64,000 bases of DNA from Takakia lepidozioides (GCA_030704615.1 CM060731.1:57578756-57642755); one strand, 5' to 3'; counted from the first letter of the stretch, positions 22,735 through 38,869 are shown. The notes: a model not told the origin generated them from the sequence alone. A program made the numbers and translations.

Positions 22735-24110
22735 ATTCAACGGGCCTCGGATGGAAATTCGGCGCCGTTTTTACATCCAGGGGATGTTCTCTGTCGGCCA
22801 TGTGTCGGCCTCTCCCCCCGAGACGACTTCATCCAACGGGCCTCGGATGGAAATTCGGCGCCGTTTTTCCATCCGGGGGATGTTCTCTGTCGGCCATGTG
22901 TCGGCCTCTCCCCCCGAGACGACTTCATCCAACGGGCCTTGGATGGAAATTCGGCGCCGATATTCCATCCGGGGGATGCTCTCTGTCGGCCAGGTTTCGG
23001 CCTCTCCCCCCGAGTCGACTTCATCCAACGGGCCTCGGATGGAAATTCGGCGCCGTTTTTCCATCCGGGGGATGTTCTCTGTCGGCCTCTCCCCCCGAGT
23101 CGACTTCATCCAACGGGCCTCGGATGGAAATTCGGCGCCGTTTTTCCATCCGGGGGATGTTCTCTGTCGGCCATGTGTCGGCCTCTCCCCCCGAGTCGAC
23201 TTCATCCAACGGGCCTCGGATGGAAATTCGGCGCCGAATTTCCATCCGGGGGATGTTCTCTGTCGGCCATGTGTCGGCCTCTCCCCCCGAGTCGACTTCA
23301 TCCAACGGGCCTCGGATGGAAATTCGGCGCCGTTTTTCCATCCGGGGGATGTTCTCTGTCGGCCATGTGTCGGCCTCTCCCCCCGAGACGACTTCATCCA
23401 ACGGGCCTCGGATGGAAATTCGGCGCCGTTTTTCCATCCGGGGGATGTTCTCTGTCGGCCATGTGTCGGCCTCTCCCCCCGAGACGACTTCATCCAATGG
23501 GCCTCGGATGGAAATTCGGCGCCGAATTTCCATCCGGGGGATGTTCTCTGTCGGCCAGGTTTCGGCCTCTCCCCCCGAGTCGACTTCATCCAACGGGCCT
23601 CGGATGGAAATTCGGCGCCGTTTTTCCATCCGGGGGATGTTCTCTGTCGGCCAGGTTTCGGCCTCTCCCCCCGAGTCGACTTCATCCAACGGGCCTCGGA
23701 TGGAAATTCGGCGCCGTTTTTCCATCCGGGGGATGTTCTCTGTCGGCCATGTGTTGGCCTCTCCCCCCGAGTCGACTTCATCCAACGGGCCTCGGATGGA
23801 AATTCGGCGCCGAATTTCCATCCGGGGGATGTTCTCGGCCAGGTGTCGGCCTCTCCCCCCCCGAGACGACTTCATCCGGCGGGCTCGGATGGAAAAACGG
23901 CGTCGAATTTCCATCCGGGGGATGATCTCAGTCGGCCAGGTGTCGGCCTCTCCCCCCGAGACGACTTCATCCAACGGACCTCGGATGGAAATTCGGCGCC
24001 GTTTTACCATCCGGGGGATGTATTCTGTCGGCCAGGTGACTGACTCACCCCCGAGACGACTTCGTCCGACCTGGCTCGGATGCAAATTCGGCGCCGCTGT
24101 TGTATGTTGA
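22735..24110. repeat. Palindrome array B, 15 copies of a 96-bp unit
   Basis: Cores start at 22749, 22845, 22941, 23037, 23122, 23218, 23314, 23410, 23506, 23602, 23698, 23794, 23887, 23983 and 24078. Spacing is 96 bp except 85, 93 and 95. The core has left arm GGATGGAAATTCGGC. Three units (23218, 23506, 23794) are perfect 30-bp palindromes; most others change the right arm to GCCGTTTTTCCATCC. Spacers contain GGGATGTTCTCTGTCGGCC, CTCTCCCCCCGAG and ACTTCATCCAACGGGCCTC. Because 96 is divisible by three, long spurious ORFs run through it on both strands. Confidence 0.97.
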
Positions 24111-24513
24111 CGATTGGCAGCGAGGTTCTGGCACTCAATCTTGTAATCAGACCCACTAGAATGCCACCTCTGCCAGTTCCCTTTGTCCATGGGGAAGGTG
24201 CTTGCATGCTCGCCCCCCCATGCTTCTTGTCAGACGCCGTAATGATTGGTTTCCCCAGCGCATCTGCACATGTCATATACCTTCTGACTGCATACCGTTG
24301 GCAGTTATTGCGCAAAGGCCAGGGGCCGCATTCCGCAGACAATGTTCATTAACTCTCTGATAGTGGATTTTCGGGAGAGTGGGCTCCCCGGATTCGTGAA
24401 TAGGCTTCGTCGCTTCCAAAAATCGGCCCTGCATTCCTTCCCCTCGCTGCAACCTCCTTCTCCCAGTGCGCTCGTCCGAACGCCGTCCTGGCAGTCTTGT
24501 GTGCACAACTCCC

Positions 24514-27500
24514 ATGGCAGAAAACCCGAGCGCTATAGTGTACTGCCCTCCTCACGAGCATGGAGCTACATTTCCGTGCAGAGGGGAGATCTACCGGGTG
24601 ATGGAGAAATATCTCTTCGTTCGATACCACCTGAAACCGGGGTCGGTATTTTTGGAGGAAGAAAGGAAGGATTCAAACGGAGTTGTAGTCGAAAGTATTG
24701 TTGTGCTCCACGATGATTTCGGCAACGGCAGGGAATGGCGAGTTCCACCATCGGACAGCGTCATATACAGGGCTGTTGGGGACTTCATTTGCCCGCCAAA
24801 TGCGCCTTCTATCCTGGCGCCTTCCACGAAACAATCTGCAAATCAGAGAGTGGGTACCTCAAAGAGAGAAGTCCGCAACGAAGTAAATCCAGAGCCGAAT
24901 CTATCAATGAAGACGAGCGAGAACCGGGTTGTTCACAACTTGTCCGACTCCGACGAGGTCATGGAAGTTCCGAGATCATCCTGGAGATCAGGCAAGTCCT
25001 CAATGGACATCGGCGAACGAGGGAGTTATATTCCCAGCACGAACACAGCAGCTCGATCCATTCCCGAAATTCTGCGAGGGCTTCACATGGAGGGACACCG
25101 CTCGGAGCTGGCTGGGCTGGACTACAGCAAGTTCGTAATTAAATCCGTTACATGCCTTCCCACAGACGTCGACGGTAATATCTTCTTTGAGTTCCCTCCT
25201 CGAACGGACTATTCCAGGGCGTCCGGAATGTTGACAGATATGGATAGGAAACATAACTCTCGATGAGAAGGAAATGGAGGCATTGCTGGAGTTGGTGTCC
25301 CACGTCTGTTCACCGAATGTCTGAAACCACATTGTCTCCTGCAAACAGAAAATTGGGTGTGGCTCGGATATGCACTCCATTCTGGAGGTGAAGCGACGAT
25401 GTGGATATGACTACATTCATGGAAGTAGGTTTCCTGGACAAGGGACTGAGACAGATCGTTGTTTCGTATTCAAAATGTCCACGTGTGGGCTTGGCAGTGG
25501 CGTCGAACTGGTCGACCGGCTGACGAGTGGGGACTTGTCAAACAGTTGGGTCATGTTCGACCATATCAAGCGAATTACAAATCACCAGTGGATGACAATG
25601 GCTGCACATGTCTACGACACCCACTGTAGGATGCTAATGACCATTGCTATTTGTGAGATGAAAGGAGAGGACACACAATCAGAGATGCTTCTTTGGCAGG
25701 GAATAAACGAACAGATGACCAGGGCAGGATTGCCCCCTCCCAATTTCCGTGGTTTCATGGCGGACAACGCACAAGCAAATTGGTCTGCCATCCGAAGGGT
25801 GTACGGGGAAGACCCCAATGTTCCGATGGAAGGCAAGGAGAGAGCTTGTGGGTTCCATTTGCTGCAGAGCTTGTCGCAGTACACAACCCGACTCGTGGTG
25901 CCAGATTTCAGAGAGGAGCACCGTTTCATGTATCTTGCGTGGAAGCGTGCTCCCACCTTGGATGATGCAGATACACAATTTGCATGTATACAAGCTTGGT
26001 GGACAACGTCAGGTGCTGTAAAGAAATCAGACGAGGGAACAATGGTCAGTTGGCTAGACTAGTATGGTGGCATTATCGTTTCCTCCAGTTTGGCGACTAT
26101 ATGCGGGAGGTGAGTTGGACGAATTTGCGTCCCGTTGAATATTATGCTACTCGTTATTTGTAACTTGCTTGTAACCTCAACATATGCATGTGCAGGAAAT
26201 GTGTCTGGACTCTGACACCAACATGCCGACAACAAACATGGCCGAATCAGTACATTCTTCCTGGCGTGCCTCTTCTGCGGCGCATCTGGTGGACATCCTC
26301 ACTGCCACAACGGAGGACATTGTCAGGTCAATTATGCAGCAATGCAGATACAACGAGTTCTTGAAAGGGAAACAGTGGGGCTTGGGGCCAGACAGGTAGA
26401 AAATGCTGATGCGGACTGCTTCCAGATCGAAGAATCCTCGCAAGTGGGCGGCAGCCTTGCGAGAGGGCCTTCGGGACACGCCATTGTTTCGAAGAGGCCA
26501 ACACTTGGAAAGAGATGTTCACACCCGTCCAGTGAGACGAAGACCTGACGAGGCACTTGGCGGAGAAGAGGATTCATGGCGAGCTGACAAGAATATTCGC
26601 ATGCTCCCTCGTGGTCCCGTGATGTTGCCCGATGAGGTCTCGTCGAGCACCGCAAGTCCTGCACATTCAAGGTCGTCATCTCCTTTGAGCACATGGCACG
26701 TGCCCGAGGAACATAACGAGCTATCTGTAGTAACGCAGTACAACAAACCCATTATGGAGACAAGAGTGTCGGAGTCACAGTGGAGAATTGCAAGGATATT
26801 GCCGGCATTTCAAGGGAAATGTGCTGCGCCATCTGGGTGGATACGATAGCACGCTGTGGTGAGATGATTCGGAGGAACCCACACGGTGCTGTACCTGCAC
26901 CTTGTTTCAGCGGTAGATTTTTGACTCCCACATTTTCTTACGCCACAACGCAGACGTTTTGGTTCTGTAGGCACGACATAATGACCTGTGTATTTGGCAA
27001 GCCCAAGTACGGGATTCAGGGAATATCGGAGCCTCCGGGCGTCTGGCCTGTTGCACCGGGTTGCAACCTCTCTCAGAATGAGGTGGATGCTTTTTCTACA
27101 GCAGGATTTCGAATGGTGCAACGCACAGACGTCCCGACCCACTCGTTTCCAGTTCCTCAGACCCAGCCATTGCAGACTGCTCGGTCCAGTAGAGACGGAT
27201 TGGACAATTCTGCACATCCCACAATGCGATTCGGAAGAGTGAAGAGACGACACCCTCCCAACAAGTTGAATGAGACTCGGATTGCTAATGCTCTTGGGAT
27301 GGCTTGCACTATTCAGAGCTACGTGGACGTACCTCCACCCGGCCTTGGGCGTGTTTATCGGATGGCAACGGCCGGCTCAGCTGTACGCGACGACGTATAC
27401 ACAATTACGATTGGAGTGGAGCCGACTTGCAATTGTACGGACTTCTCATTGATGGAAGCAAAGAAGGGGTCAAAGTATTATCCATGCAAGCATCTGTATT

Positions 27501-27616
27501 ACATTTACCTGAAGAGGTTGAGGATGAACTTGACTATTGATGACTCTATTCATGCACCAGCGTTGAGCGTGAACGAGCTGTACAAACTCCTCGGCCGGGA
27601 TTCCAGAAATCATTGA
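24514..27616 (+). pseudogene. MULE-type transposase with SWIM zinc finger, decayed
   Basis: Translation from ATG 24514 gives an N-terminal region (about 250 residues). A one-base shift follows near 25250 (extra A), then an in-frame TGA near 25320, then the transposase core in the frame ending at 26062. Core motifs: FRGFMADNAQANWSAIRRVY (second Asp), RACGFHLLQSL (the C..H motif) and, after a frame change near 26050 and an 86-bp GT-AG intron (26110-26195), TTNMAESVHSSW (catalytic Glu). A TAG follows at 26397-26399 and another shift near 26820. The last frame (to 27616) has a SWIM zinc finger, CNCTDFSL...YYPCKHLYYIYL. The family is DDE mutator-like transposases. Multiple breaks mean it is inactive as given. 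Protein-like sequence over the full length suggests recent decay. Confidence 0.8.
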
Positions 27617-27884
27617 TGGGGAAAAAAAAATCCACCATATGAATATTTGCAATTGCATTTTGATGCATTAGATTTTGTTTTACAATGTAATGAATTGCAC
27701 CCCAACACTCCTGGAATGAGACAGACAATATTAAAGTGATGTCTTTTAAACACTAGGGACTGATGGATATCCGTTGACGTCCAGTGGCAATTCAATGTCG
27801 AAACAGAATCAATACAAAGATGGCGGCAGGAAAAATTTGCAAATCTTCCAGAAAACTGAGTTCCAACAGTTGCAGTTGAGAGGG

Positions 27885-28210
27885 CCATTTCTGGAAAAAT
27901 GGCGCCGAATTTCCCTTTTTTGGGCCGAAAACTAGCTAAGTCCCAACATTGTCTGGAAACGATGTTTGGAAAAATGGCGCCGAATTTCCAGTTACATGGC
28001 CCAGAACTGCCCGACATTTGTGCAATGCCCGACACCATGTACCGAAATTCGGCGCCACATTTCAATGAAGTTGGGACCTATAACTATGAAATTCGGCACC
28101 ATTTTTCGCCGGAGTCACCTATTACCGCGCAATACGTCGCCGATTTTTCTGCTTGCGGAACCTATTACCGTGAAATTCGGCGCCATTTTTGCAGATGTTG
28201 CTCAGAATTC
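27885..28210. repeat. Palindromic-core cluster C, inverted arrangement
   Basis: The arrays' half-core recurs downstream of the transposase: AAAATGGCGCCGAATTT at about 27895 and 27971 (forward), then its reverse complement-like AAATTCGGCGCCA at about 28045, a GGCACC variant at about 28090, a degenerate one at about 28130 and a last one at about 28172. The last four are spaced about 41-45 bp with a shared CTATTACCG-like spacer. The orientation switches between the second and third site. Confidence 0.8.
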
Positions 28211-29111
28211 GCATGAGCGGAAGACGAAATATCATGAGCACGGCTCTCAAAACTACAATTTCTACTTCAAACAATGAATATTATATTGTTTTTTTCCTGA
28301 CACATCCCATTAAAATAATGTTTTTAATGTTTTTATTTGCAGAATTTGTACTTCTACTCATGAAAACCGATTGTCTTACTACTCCGCTCATGCCACTCAT
28401 GCTCATGAAATAGCTAACCTCCATTTTGGGGATGACCTTGAAAGTTGCAGTGTTGTCGTAAAAAAGATGAGCACATTTCCACCTCACTGGCAGGGGCACT
28501 AGGACGCATTAGAGTCTAAACCATGTTTAGGGTGATCATGTGGTGCGTTGCAGGAAGTACAGTACTGAAATGGCTCACAATGTGTCGACACTGAAGATGA
28601 AAGCTAAAGTGGAGCGTGCTACACACCATAATGTTGCAGTAACCAGTGGGACAAAGTTGCAGAATGAAAGATCTGTCTCACATATGATGTGTTGTCTTAT
28701 TCTACGTTGTTGTCATGAGTCTAACTTTTCCCAAATGGCAGACATTGATTAAATCTTATCATGTGCTTCATGAGGGATTCTCTATAATTTCTGATGTTTG
28801 TGCAAACGACATTGATCGTTGTGCTTGGTTTACATAAATGTTAGAATGACATCCTCGTTCAACATTCATCCACTCTCTCATTCATTCACAATATTTCATC
28901 TACATTCGTCCACACCTTTTCATCCACATTTATCCATTTTTGCAGCGTCCCATCCACATTGGCTCTCCTTCATCCCCATTAATTCATCCACAACCATTCT
29001 CACCTACCACCATATAGCACATTGAAACTGTTCATGCAGACAGTGAAGAAGTGATTATTGAAATTCTTCCTAGTTCTCACATTGAAAGGGAGCAAGTGTA
29101 TGAGTACATGG
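28211..29111. other. Intergenic, no gene recognised
   Basis: No coding or RNA gene is supported. 28860-29000 has a loose CATCCACAT/TCATTCA repetition. Confidence 0.4.
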
Positions 29112-29119
29112 GTCTACAC
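29112..29119. repeat. Target-site duplication, left (hAT)
   Basis: GTCTACAC directly before CAGTGTTGGG. It matches the right flank CTCTACAC at 7 of 8 bases; 8-bp duplications are typical of hAT transposons. Confidence 0.75.
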
Positions 29120-29295
29120 CAGTGTTGGGTGGATATTAACTTTTTTTAATATCCGAATTGGATGAAAGTTTAGGCGGCAATCCACAACAGATTGATGTCT
29201 TTTATGAGCCGAAAAAAGGTCTTCTGCCTGGAACTGCTCCTTCTGACAATGTTTCCAAAGGGCATGAAGGCGATCGGAATATGTAGAGGCGGAAT

Positions 29296-29316
29296 ATATA
29301 TATATATATATTTCTT
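29296..29316. repeat. AT microsatellite
   Basis: (AT)n run of about 20 bp inside the hAT element, at the left edge of the organelle-like segment. Confidence 0.85.
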
Positions 29317-29452
29317 AGCCGCTTAGTCTCATCCGAGCGTAATCTCGATCTCTTCATGCTGCTTGAGTATGCAACGTACCGGTACGTCGATTTAGGCTCC
29401 TTCCCTTCCGCTGTACAGTGCCAGCGCTTTCCCCTCATAGGGTCTCTTTCGA

Positions 29453-29606
29453 TTAGGCAGGTACTACAAGCCCTCTGCCACATTCGAAAGTGGCTGAGAG
29501 AGAGGTAGAACCATGAATACCATCGGGAATCGTGAAAGGTGCTTCTACATATTCCATTCCTTGAAACCCAGTGGGGACTGGAGCCGGCGAAATGTTAGGG
29601 TCCAGA
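29453..29606 (-). pseudogene. cox3: Mitochondrial cox3 fragment (nuclear copy)
   Basis: The minus-strand frame reads APVPTGFQGMEYVEAPFT, then IPDGIHGSTSLSAT. It aligns with the conserved cytochrome c oxidase subunit III stretch around GFQGMEY and GSTFFLAT. Eight differences from the family consensus are each what an unedited plant mitochondrial gene would show: P for L twice, P for F, P for S, H for Y, S for F, L for F and S for L, all fixed by C-to-U changes. Similarity stops after about 29484, where cox3 would continue FHG; a mitochondrial intron may begin there. The fragment is not functional in the nucleus. It lies inside the hAT element. Confidence 0.78.
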
Positions 29607-30098
29607 GTTACTTCATAGAGCCGTACCTAAAACCACTTCATTCGCATTGCGAATAAATTGTAAGTTGCGCCCTTTTTTCTTCGTTCCGGAGCTAGGAAGG
29701 GGCGCAGCGGAAAAAGCGGCAATAGAATAGATATGGATTTTTTCAGGCTTCTTCTATAAACGCCCGAAGGGCTATATATCTGCCGGTTCCGGGTATACAA
29801 AAAACTTGGTTTTAGATATCCACCGGTTCCGGGTATTACCAACATGACAAACAGCGGATCCGGGTATGCGTCTGGTTATTAATTTTAGGGCGGATATCCG
29901 CCGGGTATTGACGGGTATTTGACCAGATATGCGCAGGGTATTACACCGGGTATAGAACATTTTTTTCACATTTTCATATCCGCTGGTTATGCATCTAACC
30001 CGGTCCTAAAAAATGCCACTTCCCGGTTCGGATACCTTGGTATCCGGACTGATATCCTGCTGTTCATATCTTGATGACCCTATGTCCACCCAACACTG

Positions 30099-30106
30099 CT
30101 CTACAC
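30099..30106. repeat. Target-site duplication, right (hAT)
   Basis: CTCTACAC directly after the terminal CAACACTG. See the left copy at 29112-29119. Confidence 0.75.
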
Positions 30107-30232
30107 TGACCTATATTGTATGCCTCGTTTGGCATTATTGGGTAGAACTAATTACCGGCTTGCTCATCCTCAAACAGCTTGTTGATCATTGATCATGTTT
30201 GTCTGTTGATTTTTCAGGAAGAGTCAGGTCAA

Positions 30233-35921
<5,689 letters not shown>

Positions 35922-36648
35922 ACCTTACCTGTGTGCTCATAAGTGTACAGACTCTGGAACAAGTGAGATTAGGACCAAGGAGCTTGTGGGAAGTCCAGAT
36001 TGATTTGAATGGGCTGGATCCCCGTTTGCTTCTATAGCAACTCTGCTTTACTTTATTTGAGGTTGATTCTCATACTAGAGAACCCAACAGTTGATCAGAA
36101 TAGACTTGCAAACGGATGCTTACAGGAATTGGGAGGAAGGCAGATAGACAAATATGTATAACCACTCTGTTGGACTTTGGAGTGATCATGCAAGACCATC
36201 TCTGATTTGCTCAAGGGTAACTGTGTATGATGATCATGGTGTAAGTTATGCATCCCACACTCTTGAGATAGTGCTTCAAGGCTTTCAATTGGGGATATTG
36301 ATGAGTGATGAATGAGTTCCTCCAATGTCTCTGGTTTACTTCTGAAATGATGTGCATCATCCTGGAAGTTGTAGATTCACTCGTATGTGAAACATGCGTG
36401 GGCCCACCAACCCTGAATTTCATGGCCGATTGTTTGTTTTGATGTTGACTACTTTCAGACCATCTTGCCCCTCTCCTCAAGCGCATCCCATGGTGCCGGA
36501 AGCTTACAGCTCGGTTTCAGCTGTTGGACTTAGTATATTCTGAAGTATTGTTCTCAAGTGTTCACTTGCAAATCTCTGATCCGCTGCAAGGGTATTGGCA
36601 TATCTTTACTGTTAGTGGGTCTTGGCAATGTCCATCCACGGTCCATAC
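35922..36648. other. 3' flank of the MYST gene
   Basis: No feature recognised beyond the probable 3' UTR. Confidence 0.4.
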
Positions 36649-36650
36649 AT

Positions 36651-36702
36651 CATTCCCATAAGCCAAGCAAGCACACCATTCCCATAAGCCAAGCAAGCAC
36701 AC
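36651..36702. repeat. Perfect 26-bp tandem duplication
   Basis: CATTCCCATAAGCCAAGCAA plus GCACAC occurs twice back to back without mismatch, indicating a recent duplication. Confidence 0.9.
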
Positions 36703-36769
36703 CTCTCTTTTACCTGCATACTTATATAGGAAATTGACAACCACAACCTGGCTTGTATCTTTCTCCCGC

Positions 36770-36958
36770 ACTTGAGCAGGTAGCCCAGTCGTTGGGTGTT
36801 TGTGCCTTGCCTGTGCATAACCTAGGCGATCCTGGGTTCAATCCTTCAATATGTGCCTTCAGACCGTCCATTGGGCCCTCGATGGCCTGTGTGTTGAGCA
36901 GTAGGCTCTGTAAATTCACTGGACCCGAAACTTTATCTTTATCTTTATCCCTGCCCCA
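36770..36958 (+). mobile_element. tRNA-derived SINE candidate
   Basis: Has an A-box-like GTAGCCCAGTCGTTGGG and a B-box-like GGGTTCAATCC about 45 bp apart, then a non-tRNA body and a short tandem tail (CTTTAT)n ending near 36950. This layout is typical of SINEs. It has no coding capacity. Confidence 0.6.
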
Positions 36959-37264
36959 ATTACCGAAGAGTAACCGACAATAACCTTGGACAAAGTTTAT
37001 GATGCCAAGTTCAAATCAGGCTCTCACTCTCTCACTCCAAATGGTGTGCAGGCGTTATCAAAAGTTATAATAACCTTACACTAGTATTAATGCAACCAAT
37101 GATCTTACAAGGGAAGCGTTATTTATTTGCATCCTAAAGCGTTGCCAAAAGAATTTGTTTGTGTTTATCGTGCCGTTAAAAAGCAAAACTCATCAGGGTG
37201 CATTCCGAAATGCAGAATGCACCAGCCATTAGATTTTTTTTAAAAAAAATTGGCATTTCTTTAC

Positions 37265-37382
37265 GCAAGGTAACACCTCGTGTTGGGCATTCCCGGATTT
37301 TTGGGCCTTCCCCTGGGGCTACTGCCCTCGGCGTCAGGCCCTTAAATCCGGGAATGCCCTCCACTCAGGGCATTACCCTATA
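37265..37382. mobile_element. Foldback (hairpin) element
   Basis: Inner arms 37285-37308 (GGGCATTCCCGGATTT...GGGCCT) and 37336-37359 (AGGCCCTTAAATCCGG...) pair with only two or three mismatches around a 27-bp GC-rich loop. Weaker pairing continues outward (AGGTAACACC against GGCATTACCCT). It is probably a small MITE or foldback element; no target duplication was identified. Confidence 0.7.
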
Positions 37383-37794
37383 CATCAGGATTAGATTCTT
37401 TCCAACTGCTCAATGATCCTAAGAACTGACAAGGTATGGAAGTTTGGTCTTCTAGGCCTTGGCCACCATGGAGGGATTGCATAGGCTATATTTGGAGGAG
37501 TCACTAGTCACTACATCTGGATAAGATTGTGCTCGTTCTTTGCCACAACCCTTAAATACTTAGCAAGGGTTGGCAGATGTCTGGCTGGCTTGACCAACAT
37601 TTTCTCATCTTCTACATCCCTGTCTGTCTCCTATTCAACTCAATAGTAGGCGAGATATATGCTTAGAGCTCAGAGCTCATTTTCTTCCACTCTTCCAGTT
37701 TGTACTCTTCCCATTGAATACATGACATACAAACTAGGTTAACCCTTAGAGGACGAGACCTTTTGGTTGGCCACCCCCAAAAGTGTGCATACAT

Positions 37795-38140
37795 GCCTTG
37801 TCAAGTGGATTTTAATGCTAGTTAAATTAACTAGTTTACTGATTAATGTGAAACTAGTCAATTTACTAGTTAGTATGCAACTATCTAGTTTAAGATAATT
37901 AGTGTGAAACTAGTTAGGAAATAACTAGCTGTTACGTATTGACACTAGAGTTGGCCGAAGTGTCAATCCAGGGCCCAAAGTTAATAATGGGCCCTGGGGG
38001 GAGTTATCCTCGCAACAGACGCGGTGAGGCTCATCTCTCTCAAGTTGAGCCTCACCACATCTGGCGACTTAGCTATGGCGTTGTGTACTGTTGATTCCCC
38101 AAAGCCTTGGGGTGCAGTGGGCTTGATTCTTATTTTATGA
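37795..38140 (+). repeat. Dispersed repeat with hairpin, copy B (partner 8930-9180)
   Basis: Contains several GTGAAACTAG and AACTAGTTTA blocks, an internal hairpin GTGAGGCTCA...TTGAGCCTCAC at about 38020-38052 and the TAGCTATGGCGTTGT segment. It is in opposite orientation to copy A. Confidence 0.7.
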
Positions 38141-38580
38141 GTGAAATGTTGGTTTGGGTTTATGCATCTTTTCACTCTAGAGATATCAGCTTGCATATAT
38201 GAGTGCCAATGTGAGTTTAGTTTTAGCACTTCTGTTTGTTTTTGGGTTTTTAAGATGAGAGACAAATCACAATCTATGATGGCAATGGTGAGTGAGAGTT
38301 AGCTTTTCAATGTACTTGTGTTTATGTGATCTCTAGGTAGAAAAATATACATGTACAAGTTTCTGAAGTTATAAAAGTGGCAGTGGAGCAATGGTTAGAA
38401 AGCATTGTAAGGCTGAATACTGCCTAGGGGCTTTGTCATTGCCGCTGGCATCATGACCTGAAGCCAAGCGTAAAGCCCTACGAGATTTTTTCCTATAGCT
38501 TTATGGGGCGGGTTATAGAGCAGAATGCACTATGGACCCACTTGTTTGGGACCCCCCTCTCTTTCAAATAGACCACCAAC

Positions 38581-38655
38581 AGTCAATAGCTCAGTTGGTA
38601 AAGTGCATTGAGTGCCATCCGGGTGACACTGGGTTCAAATCCTGCTACTTGACGG
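38581..38655 (+). mobile_element. tRNA-like sequence, probable SINE head
   Basis: GTCAATAGCTCAGTTGGTAA (A-box) and GGGTTCAAATCC (B-box) are about 35 bp apart, and the ends GTCAA...TTGAC can pair like an acceptor stem. The T-stem pairs poorly, and I could not fit a clear anticodon arm. It is more likely a tRNA-derived element than a working tRNA gene. Confidence 0.5.
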
Positions 38656-38783
38656 GTGTGGTACGCTCTTCTCCCCCTTCCCTGCGGGGTGTCGCATCAG
38701 AATCTAAATATCATATCTTATGAAATTATTTCAAATACAATTAAGATCATCAGTCCTCGTGGTCCCATATATTTTTAATCTGT

Positions 38784-38828
38784 ATAAATTATATTGGGAC
38801 CGCCAGTGCTAGCGGTCCCAATATATTT
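38784..38828. repeat. Inverted repeat around TATTGGGACCGC
   Basis: ATATTGGGACCGC and GCGGTCCCAATAT flank an 8-base loop. Single copies of the GGGACCGCCA motif recur at 38850 and 45449, and GGCAGTCCCAATATATT at 45373-45389. This is probably a small dispersed AT-rich element. Confidence 0.65.
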
Positions 38829-38869
38829 TTTAAATGTATCAAATTAAACTGGGACCGCCAACTTGGTTG

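Larger units (their letters stand above)
29120..30098. mobile_element. Non-autonomous hAT-type transposon, 979 bp
   Basis: Terminal inverted repeats: the left end CAGTGTTGGGTGGATAT is matched by the right end read in reverse (CAGTGTTGGGTGGACAT), 16 of 17 bases. Flanking 8-bp near-identical duplications support insertion. The right 340 bp contains at least seven GGGTAT/CCGGGTAT motifs, like the subterminal repeats bound by hAT transposases. There is no transposase. The interior carries mitochondrial-like DNA. It lies upstream of the MYST gene's first coding exon and may be within its 5' leader intron. Confidence 0.88.

Noticed and set aside
22150-24110. CRISPR-like array
   Set aside because: Spacers are not unique; whole 53- or 96-bp units repeat. 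There are no cas genes, and the genome is eukaryotic.
22688-24190. Very long open frames on both strands (up to about 467 codons) across array B
   Set aside because: They arise because the 96-bp repeat unit is divisible by three and lacks stops in several frames. The same repeat reads as different proteins in each frame, with no start context and no domain.
38581-38655. Functional tRNA gene
   Set aside because: A- and B-box are good, but the T-stem has mismatches and no convincing anticodon arm can be drawn. Kept as a SINE-like sequence.
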